Made by a program: the position numbers and the translations under genes. The notes under the pieces are model-generated. The model worked only from the letters and a program-made list of their open reading frames with translations. It ran no database searches and had not been told where the DNA came from. This document shows positions 5,084-10,154 of a stretch of DNA of 10,154 nt, piece by piece. Origin of the DNA: Candidatus Faecivivens stercoravium (GTDB taxonomy: Bacteria; Bacillota; Clostridia; Oscillospirales; Ruminococcaceae); the NCBI GenBank assembly GCA_018712425.1, contig DVHA01000109.1:1-10154 (forward strand), in the 5' to 3' direction. How positions within the stretch are numbered: the stretch's first letter is position 1; each line of letters begins with the position of its first letter.

Positions 5084-6514
5084 ATGGAGTCCTTCTCCGA
5101 AGTGTTTAACATTGTCAAAAACATCCTCCGTGAAAATCTGACGGAACCGGCGTACAACCTCTGGATCGAACCGCTCCAGGCGGTCGGCCTGCAGGACAAC
5201 GTCGTCACGCTGATGTCGCCGTCGGCTTTCCACTGCTCGACGATCCAACATAACTATGAGACCCGCATCAAGGACGTCTTCGACGAGGTGATGGGGTTTG
5301 ACGTAACCCTCCGGTTTATTTCCGCCGACCAGGCGGAGGAAACGGCCGGACAGGTACCGGCCCCGGCAGAGGCGGAAACCGCCCCGGTACCGGAAAAGCG
5401 GCCGGAAAAAAGAGCGGAGGAAAAGCCTTCGCCACCGGCCCCCCAGCCGGCGCCGGCCATCCAGGCCCACCCGACCTTCGACCCGGACGGCGACTACGAA
5501 TATACCTTTGAGAACTTCATCGTCGGCAGCCGCAACGAGTTTGCCTACACCGCCTGCCGCTCGATCGCGACGACCAATTTCAACGCCCCCAAGCCCTATA
5601 ACCCGCTGTTTATCTACGGGCCGTCGGGGCTGGGGAAGACCCACCTGCTGATGGCGATCAAGTTCGAGGTCGAAAAGCGCAACCCGAATTTAAACGTCCT
5701 CTTCTCCAACGCCGAGGTCTTCACCAACGAGGTCATCGAGCATATCAAGCACCAGAATATGGAAGAGCTGCGGCGGAAATACCGCAGCGCCGACTACTTC
5801 CTGATCGACGATATCCAGTTCTTCTCAGGCAAGGATTCGACCCAGGAAGAGTTCTTCCATACATTTAACGACCTCTACCAGCACAACAAGCAGATCGTCA
5901 TCACCTCCGACCGTCCGCCCAAAGACATCCAGATCATCACCGACCGGCTGAAAACCCGGTTTGAATCGGGGCTGCTGGCGGACATCTCCCCGCCCGATAT
6001 CGAGACACGGATCGCGATTATCAAGCGGAAGGCGGAGATTCTCGGGCTGGATATCCCCGACGAGATCGTAAACTTCATCGCCAGCAAGCTCAAAAGCAAC
6101 ATCCGGCAGCTGGAAGGGGCGGTCAAAAAGCTCAACGTCAACAAGATGCTGACCCATGAGGCCGTCACCCTCCCCCATGCCCAGAGCGTCATCCGGGAAA
6201 TTTTAAACGACGAACAGCCGCTCCCGGTCACCGTCGAGAAGATCATCGAGGAGGTCGGCCGGACCTTTGACGTCTCGCCCGCCGACATCCGCTCCAACAA
6301 GCGCAGCGGCCCCATCTCCAACGCCCGCCAGATCGCCATCTATATCGTCCGGGAGATCACCCAGATCCCGATGAAGCAGATCGGCCAGGAGTTCGGCAAC
6401 CGCGACCACACCACCATCGTCTATACGATTAAAAAGGTGGATAACCTGATGAAAACAAACCCCCACGAGCGCGGCATCATCGAGGACCTCATCCGCAACA
6501 TCCGCGCTAAGTGA
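5084..6514 (+). CDS. dnaA: Chromosomal replication initiator DnaA
   Basis: 476 residues. It binds DnaA boxes, oligomerises with ATP, unwinds the origin and recruits the helicase. Domain I is about 1-82. A Glu/Pro/Ala-rich linker (domain II) covers about 83-130. The AAA+ domain starts near 131, with Walker A GPSGLGKT (179-186), Walker B FLIDDIQ (239-245), sensor 1 in ITSDRPP (273-279), the DRLKTRFESGL region (287-297) and sensor 2 in NIRQLEGA (339-346). Domain IV carries the DNA-binding signature GNRDHTTIVYTIKKV (438-452), with N439 where GGRDHTT is usual. The open frame extends upstream to 4814, but the ATG at 5084 has AAGGGAGG with 9 bases of spacing and starts the standard N-terminus, so the upstream part is leader. 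Transcription is divergent from rpmH; dnaN follows after almost 1 kb. Confidence 0.98.
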   Translation: MESFSEVFNIVKNILRENLTEPAYNLWIEPLQAVGLQDNVVTLMSPSAFHCSTIQHNYETRIKDVFDEVMGFDVTLRFISADQAEETAGQVPAPAEAETAPVPEKRPEKRAEEKPSPPAPQPAPAIQAHPTFDPDGDYEYTFENFIVGSRNEFAYTACRSIATTNFNAPKPYNPLFIYGPSGLGKTHLLMAIKFEVEKRNPNLNVLFSNAEVFTNEVIEHIKHQNMEELRRKYRSADYFLIDDIQFFSGKDSTQEEFFHTFNDLYQHNKQIVITSDRPPKDIQIITDRLKTRFESGLLADISPPDIETRIAIIKRKAEILGLDIPDEIVNFIASKLKSNIRQLEGAVKKLNVNKMLTHEAVTLPHAQSVIREILNDEQPLPVTVEKIIEEVGRTFDVSPADIRSNKRSGPISNARQIAIYIVREITQIPMKQIGQEFGNRDHTTIVYTIKKVDNLMKTNPHERGIIEDLIRNIRAK

Positions 6515-6533
6515 GTGTTTTCAACCGCGCGTT

Positions 6534-6542
6534 TGTGGATAT
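6534..6542 (-). promoter_or_regulatory. DnaA box just after dnaA
   Basis: TGTGGATAT reads ATATCCACA on the minus strand, one mismatch from TTATCCACA. It lies 20 bases after the dnaA stop, at the left edge of the dnaA-dnaN origin region. Confidence 0.5.
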
Positions 6543-6570
6543 TTTAGGGAGGCACTGATTGGTCTGCTGG

Positions 6571-6640
6571 ATATCAGAGGCTCTGCCTCTGGACTCTGCA
6601 AGCCCTTTAAAAAGGGCTTGACCCTAAATTTTTGCCCGAC
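6571..6640 (-). repeat. Partial inverted unit of the structured repeat (5' module only), unit E
   Basis: The plus strand shows CAGAGGC-TCT-GCCTCTG (6575-6591) and then CAAGCCCTTT-AA-AAAGGGCTTG (6599-6620) followed by ACCCTAAA. This is the reverse complement of the first two stems of the repeat family. Stem 1 is identical in pairing sequence to copy C. Stem 2 has a different sequence but keeps the AGA loop on the minus strand. The third module and tail are absent. It lies 60-125 bases after dnaA and might act as an mRNA 3'-end structure, but it lacks a T-tract directly after the stem. Confidence 0.75.
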
Positions 6641-6844
6641 GCGGTGTGAGACGCCCGCCCCGCCGCCGCTGGACTGCGGATCCGCGGGCCCGCAGTCTTC
6701 GGTGCTGACAGGGACGCCCGGGAAGTCGGGCGAATAAACCGGAAGCGCCGTTCTTAGGACTGCCTGACAGAAACGGTCTGCGGGATCGAAGCGCATCGCT
6801 TGCTGAGCTCTGTCTCGCGGGAACGGCGGCCCCACATCATGGGA
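6641..6844. other. GC-rich hairpin-bearing spacer between repeat units E and D
   Basis: No credible gene. Inverted repeats include GACTGCGG (6672-6679) / CCGCAGTC (6690-6697), CGCCCG (6715-6720) / CGGGCG (6727-6732), and AAGCG-CAT-CGCTT (near 6789-6801). The segment is bounded by the minus-oriented partial repeat on the left and a plus-oriented repeat on the right, so it could be part of a composite element. I do not recognise it. Confidence 0.4.
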
Positions 6845-6982
6845 TTGTCAAGGGGCTTGCTCCTTGACCAGAGTCCAGAGACAGAGTCTCTGGCAGGCGC
6901 CCGCTTCCCGTACTTCCGAAGCTGTCCACGGCTCCGCCTCCTATAACGAAGCGTGCGCAGCACCCAAAACATGATCAAAAAA
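6845..6982 (+). repeat. Structured intergenic repeat, copy D (variant stems)
   Basis: The 3' module matches the other copies: CCCGTACTTCCGAAGCTGTC (near 6908-6927), the CTATAACGAAGCGTGCGCAG segment, then CACCCAAAACATGATCAAAAA. The 5' module is a variant. GTCAAGG (6847-6853) pairs with CCTTGAC (6862-6868) in place of stem 1. CCAGAGAC-AGA-GTCTCTGG (6875-6893) replaces stem 2 while keeping the AGA loop. It lies in the dnaA-dnaN gap, immediately left of the origin features. Confidence 0.82.
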
Positions 6983-7072
6983 TAAAATCCCCACTATCCC
7001 CCAAAAAGGAAATCCACTTTTCCTGCACGGAAAACTTCACGCCGGACGGCGGAAAAACGGCTGTCCCACGCC

Positions 7073-7106
7073 GAAAAGTTTTCCGAAGTTCAGTGGAAAA
7101 CTTTTC
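7073..7106. repeat. 12-bp inverted repeat in the origin region
   Basis: GAAAAGTTTTCC (7073-7084) and GGAAAACTTTTC (7095-7106) are exact inverted copies separated by 10 bases. The 9-mer GGAAAACTT inside it also occurs at 7029-7037 and at 4790-4798 beside the dnaA promoter. AGTGGAAAA (7092-7100) is one mismatch from the TTTTCCACA-type DnaA box, so this may be a paired DnaA or origin-protein site. Confidence 0.6.
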
Positions 7107-7293
7107 CCGGGGAATAAACGTCCGTCCACCGGCATCCACCGAGCGGAAATACGCCATTTTGCCCCGCTCACATTTCCAGTTTTTATCAAGAAGCAAGACG
7201 GGGAGAACTAAAGGGCGGAAACCACAGACGGGAAATCCGGGGAAGCCCGGAAAAAGCTGGGAAGATTGGCGGAGGACGGGCGAAAATCCGAGG

Positions 7294-7380
7294 TTTTCCA
7301 CATCTTCCCGGCCTCTACTACGACGACTATCTTTTATTCTTATAATCTTTATTCTATCTTTCTTTATATATAAGAGAGAA
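7294..7380 (+). other. oriC: Probable oriC unwinding element (DnaA box, DnaA-trio-like triplets, AT-rich tract)
   Basis: A DnaA box TTTTCCACA (7294-7302) is followed by a 12-base GC-rich spacer. Then come triplets CTA CTA CGA CGA CTA (7315-7329) and a strongly AT-rich, pyrimidine-biased tract to about 7372. The tract includes two TTTATTCT copies 15 bases apart (7333-7340 and 7348-7355) and a TATATATAAG end. This order matches the basal unwinding system described for B. subtilis, where DnaA moves from a box onto 3'-GAT-type trios. It lies between dnaA and dnaN, the usual place. TATAAT at 7341-7346 lacks a matching -35 and is not called as a promoter. I see no defined dnaN promoter in 7381-7491. 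Confidence 0.7.
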
Positions 7381-7491
7381 CAGAGAAAGACTGAAGTGTC
7401 TGCATAGTGCCGAACAGAACTGCAAGATTTTTGAAAGGGCCTGCAAGGCACGAAACGAAATGTTACACCACCACAGAAGGAAGGAGACGCC

Positions 7492-8613
7492 ATGAAATTT
7501 TCCTGCGATAAGGCCGGGCTTTCGGAAGCGGTCAACAGCGTCCTGCCGGCTGTGTCGGCTAAATCGACGCTGGCGGCGCTGGAGTGCATCCTCTTAAGCG
7601 TCAAGGGGGATACCCTCTCGGTTGTCGGCTACAACACCGAACTGGGGATTACCAAAACGGTCCCGGTGACCGGCACCGAAAACGGCGAGATTATTTTAAG
7701 CGCCAAGCTTTTAAGCGAAATCATCAACCGGATGCCCCAGGGGATGCTGCGGATCGCGGTCGACGATAAGCTGATTACCGAAATCAACGGCGGCAGCGCC
7801 CAGTTTAAGATTGTGGGCATGAGCGCCGAGGAATACCCCTCGATCCCGAAGATCGACCCGGAACACAGCTTTACGATTGACAACGCCCTTTTGCGGAGCA
7901 TGATCTCCGAGACGATCTTCGCCGTTTCCCAGGACACCTCCTTCCCGGCTTTGACCGGAACGCTGTTTGAAGGGAAGGACGGGGTTTTAACGCTCGTATC
8001 GGTCGACGGCCGGCGGCTGGCGCTCCGGAAGGAGGCGGCCGGCTGCGAAGAGGACTTTAAGTTCATCGTCCCCGGCAAGACCCTCTCGGAGTTTATGAAG
8101 CTCTCCGCCCGGTTTACGTCGGATAACGACGACGGGAGCCTGCCGGTCTCGATCGGGGTCGGCGCCCGGCACATCCTCTTCTCCTGCTGCGGGTTTACGA
8201 TGATTTCAAGGCTGTTGGACGGGGAGTTTATCGACTATAACGCCTCGATCCCCCAGACCGCGTCGACAAAGGCGGTCGTGTCCACCCGGGCGTTTGCCGA
8301 AAGCGTCTCCCGCGCCGCGATTATCATCACCGAAAAGGTCCAAAACCCCATCTGCGCCACCTTCGGGGACGGCGAAATCAAGGTCAACTGCGAGACCAGC
8401 CTCGGCAAGATCGACGATTCGGTCCCGGCCGAGATTACCGGAAACCCCCTCCGGATCGGTTTCAGCGACCGGTATATGCTCGACGCCCTCAAGGCCAGCG
8501 GCGGGGACAAGGTGCTGCTGGAGATGGGGGCGACCCTCGCTCCGATTAAGATCATGCCGCTGGAAGGGGATTCCTTCACCTTCCTCGTCATGCCAATGAG
8601 GCTGAAAGAATGA
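7492..8613 (+). CDS. dnaN: DNA polymerase III sliding clamp (beta subunit)
   Basis: 373 residues, close to the usual 365-380. It forms the ring-shaped dimer that tethers the replicative polymerase to DNA and serves as a docking platform for repair proteins. It starts MKFSCDKAGLSEAVNSVLPAV. Family landmarks are SVDGRRLALR (170-179), equivalent to the usual ATDGHRLA; ISRLLDGEFIDYNASIP (238-254); and the C-terminal LVMPMRL (365-371), which forms part of the ligand-binding cleft. The ATG has AAGGAG 5 bases upstream. Its stop overlaps the start of yaaA by 4 bases (ATGA), which indicates translational coupling. It begins the compact dnaN-yaaA-recF-remB unit; its promoter was not identified. Confidence 0.98.
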   Translation: MKFSCDKAGLSEAVNSVLPAVSAKSTLAALECILLSVKGDTLSVVGYNTELGITKTVPVTGTENGEIILSAKLLSEIINRMPQGMLRIAVDDKLITEINGGSAQFKIVGMSAEEYPSIPKIDPEHSFTIDNALLRSMISETIFAVSQDTSFPALTGTLFEGKDGVLTLVSVDGRRLALRKEAAGCEEDFKFIVPGKTLSEFMKLSARFTSDNDDGSLPVSIGVGARHILFSCCGFTMISRLLDGEFIDYNASIPQTASTKAVVSTRAFAESVSRAAIIITEKVQNPICATFGDGEIKVNCETSLGKIDDSVPAEITGNPLRIGFSDRYMLDALKASGGDKVLLEMGATLAPIKIMPLEGDSFTFLVMPMRLKE

Positions 8614-8825
8614 CGGTAAAGTATGTGAAACTGAAAACCCTCTGGATCCGGCTGGACCAGCTGCTCAAATACGCCGGGGTCGCCGAAAGCGGCGGCCAGG
8701 CGAAGGATATGATCCTCGGCGAAGAGGTGAAGTTAAACGGCGAGCTCTGCCTCGCGAGAGGCAAGAAGATCTTCCCGGGGGATATCGTCACCCTCGACGG
8801 CGTCGAGATTGTGGTGAAAGGGTAA
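8610..8825 (+). CDS. yaaA: S4-domain RNA-binding protein YaaA (RlbA family)
   Basis: 71 residues, nearly all one S4 domain. RLDQLLKYAGVAESGGQAKDMI (14-35) and the turn EEVKLNGELCLARGKKIFPGD (38-58) match the family of small S4 proteins encoded between dnaN and recF in many Firmicutes. S4 domains bind structured RNA, usually rRNA, and B. subtilis YaaA/RlbA has been linked to ribosome assembly. Translation is coupled to dnaN by the ATGA overlap, and recF starts 11 bases after its stop. Confidence 0.93.
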   Translation: MTVKYVKLKTLWIRLDQLLKYAGVAESGGQAKDMILGEEVKLNGELCLARGKKIFPGDIVTLDGVEIVVKG

Positions 8826-8836
8826 GGGATGCGGGG

Positions 8837-9979
8837 ATGCAGATCACCCGTCTGGAACTGAAAGATTTCCGGAATATCCGGGAGGCCGCGGTCAGCTTCT
8901 GCCCCGGGGTCAACGTGATCTGCGGGGAGAACGCCCAGGGGAAGACAAACCTTCTGGAGGCGGTCGCCCTGCTGACCGGCCGCGGGAGCTTTCGGGGGGC
9001 TAGGGAGAGCCAGATGGCCCGGTTCGGGGAGAAGGCGTTCCACCTGAAGATGGCCTTCCGGGACGCCGAGCGGGAACAGAGTATCGCCTACGACGCCGGG
9101 GGCGACAAGCGGAAGGTATCCCTCAACCGGGTGCCGCTCCCATCGGCGTCGGAGCTTGCGGGGGTGTTCACGGCGGTGGTCTTCCACCCGGAGGACCTCT
9201 CGCTGGTAAAAGGGGGGCCCGGCGGGCGGCGGGATTTTCTGGACGCCGCCATCAGCCAGCTAAAACCTGTCTACGGGCGGTATATCGCCCAGTATAATGG
9301 GGTGCTGGAACAGCGCAACGCCCTCTTAAAACAAATCCACCGCACCGGCCGGGGGAAGGAGATGCTCCCCATCTGGGACGAGCAGCTGGCAAAGATCGGG
9401 ACGGCCGTCTCGATCCTCCGGAAGGATTACCTCGGCAAGCTCTCCCCCCTCGCGGAGACGGTCTACCGGGGGTTTACCGGCGAGCGGGAGACCTTCCAGA
9501 TCGAATATGAATCGTCGGTCTTCCGGGAGGATATCCCCCTTTCGGTCTACTCGGAGGAGCTGATCGGCCATTACCGGCAGCTGTTGGAGGCGCGGGTGGA
9601 GGACGATATCCGGCTGCAGTTCACCGGCGCCGGCGTCCACCGGGACGACCTGGACATCCGGGTCAACGGGCTGTCCGCCCGGGCCTACGGCTCCCAGGGG
9701 CAGCAGCGCAGCTGCGCGATCGCTTTAAAAATCGGCGAGGCGATGCTGCTGAGAGGCGTCACCGGCGAAAACCCGGTGATTTTACTGGACGACGTCATGA
9801 GCGAGCTGGACCCCGGCCGGCAGGATTATCTGTTAAACCGGATTAGAGGGTTCCAGGTGCTGATCACCTGCTGTGATGAGGCCTCCGCCCGGCGGATGAA
9901 CGGCGGGAAACTGTTTACGGTGAAGGGCGGCGTCTTTTCGGAAGTCCCGCTGGATCTGCCGGCGGAAAACGCCCTGTAA
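8837..9979 (+). CDS. recF: DNA replication/repair protein RecF
   Basis: 380 residues, normal for the family. This SMC-like ATPase acts with RecO and RecR to load RecA at gaps and helps preserve stalled forks. Walker A is GENAQGKT (30-37) in the typical CGENAQGKTNLLEA setting, the ABC signature is YGSQGQQRS (284-292), and Walker B is VILLDDVMSELD (314-325). The segment QVLITCCDEA (340-349) occupies the place of the usual QVFITTT, with two cysteines. The start at 8837 is supported by TAAGGGA 8 bases upstream; the ATG at 8829 is in another frame. It sits between yaaA and remB in the replication operon. Confidence 0.97.
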   Translation: MQITRLELKDFRNIREAAVSFCPGVNVICGENAQGKTNLLEAVALLTGRGSFRGARESQMARFGEKAFHLKMAFRDAEREQSIAYDAGGDKRKVSLNRVPLPSASELAGVFTAVVFHPEDLSLVKGGPGGRRDFLDAAISQLKPVYGRYIAQYNGVLEQRNALLKQIHRTGRGKEMLPIWDEQLAKIGTAVSILRKDYLGKLSPLAETVYRGFTGERETFQIEYESSVFREDIPLSVYSEELIGHYRQLLEARVEDDIRLQFTGAGVHRDDLDIRVNGLSARAYGSQGQQRSCAIALKIGEAMLLRGVTGENPVILLDDVMSELDPGRQDYLLNRIRGFQVLITCCDEASARRMNGGKLFTVKGGVFSEVPLDLPAENAL

Positions 9980-9995
9980 GGGCAAAGGAGGAGCT

Positions 9996-10154
9996 ATGTA
10001 CCTGCATATCGGCAGCGAGACGATCGTGTCGGAGGAGAGCCTGATCGGCATCTTCGACCTGGACAACACCTCGGTTTCCAAATTCACCCGCGAGTTCCTC
10101 CGGGCCCGCCAGCAGGAGGGGACGGTCGTCACCGTCGCCGAGGATATCCCGAAA
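9996..10154 (+). CDS. remB: RemB/DUF370 (extracellular matrix regulator-type) protein, 3' truncated by window end
   Basis: 53 residues are visible, starting MYLHIGSETIVSEESLIGIF. The pattern MYxHIGxxxxVxxxxIxGIFDLDNT, then S-x-x-T-REFL and a valine-rich strand, matches the small YaaB/RemB-like DUF370 proteins encoded between recF and gyrB in many Firmicutes. In B. subtilis the related RemA is a DNA-binding activator of matrix genes; the role of RemB is less clear. AAAGGAGG lies 4 bases before the ATG, and the gap after recF is 16 bases. gyrB would be expected next, outside the window. Confidence 0.9.
   Translation, partial: MYLHIGSETIVSEESLIGIFDLDNTSVSKFTREFLRARQQEGTVVTVAEDIPK

Noticed and set aside
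4568..5644. Minus-strand open frame of 358 residues opposite dnaA and its leader
   Set aside because: It is antisense to dnaA and its promoter region, composition is Arg/Gly-rich as expected of antisense shadow, and it ends inside repeat C.
192..6982. CRISPR array, tRNA or rRNA as an explanation for the repeats
   Set aside because: The copies are far apart, in both orientations, about 150 bp long and have no regular spacers. No cloverleaf or rRNA-like sequence was seen.
6571..6982. Insertion sequence with transposase in the dnaA-dnaN gap
   Set aside because: No frame in this stretch resembles a transposase and no clear terminal inverted repeats with target duplications were found by eye.
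6975..7604. Minus-strand open frame of 209 residues across the origin region, and the 104-residue frame at 7093-7407 on the plus strand
   Set aside because: Both cross the AT-rich unwinding region and DnaA boxes, have no RBS, and resemble no protein. The first is also antisense to dnaN.

Overview
This window is the replication-origin region of a bacterial chromosome. The gene order on the minus strand is rpmH, rnpA, yidD, yidC, jag. On the plus strand it is dnaA, dnaN, yaaA, recF, remB. This is the classical Bacillota (Firmicutes) order. High GC content, strong GGAGG-type ribosome binding sites, a YidC without a visible lipoprotein signal, and a RemB-type DUF370 gene after recF suggest a GC-rich Clostridia member, plausibly Oscillospiraceae/Ruminococcaceae. 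The family-level assignment is inference.

Layout. The first 33 bases hold the start of an unidentified minus-strand gene with its own promoter. Positions 192-442 hold a structured repeat and the terminator that ends the jag side. Positions 472-4165 carry the leftward cluster jag, yidC, yidD, rnpA, rpmH. It is read from a strong promoter at 4318-4347, with an internal terminator-like hairpin between yidC and jag and a repeat between yidD and yidC. Positions 4348-4796 are intergenic and hold another repeat and DnaA boxes. The dnaA promoter is at 4797-4825, followed by a roughly 250-base leader and dnaA (5084-6514). The dnaA-dnaN gap (6515-7491, almost 1 kb) holds a further full repeat, a partial inverted repeat unit, DnaA boxes, a 12-bp inverted repeat, and an AT-rich tract preceded by a DnaA box and DnaA-trio-like triplets. 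That tract is the probable unwinding site. Then come the tightly packed dnaN, yaaA and recF, and the start of remB.

How the genes work together. DnaA opens the origin. DnaN is the sliding clamp and RecF supports gap repair and clamp-associated recombination. The left arm supplies ribosomal protein L34, the RNase P protein, and the membrane-insertion group YidD, YidC and Jag/KhpB. All genes point away from the origin, so they are co-oriented with replication.

The least expected content is a family of about 145-160-bp structured intergenic repeats: four full-length copies and one partial copy in 10 kb. Each has several hairpins. The first stem changes sequence between copies with matching changes on both sides, so the structure appears to be maintained. 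I do not recognise this family by name.
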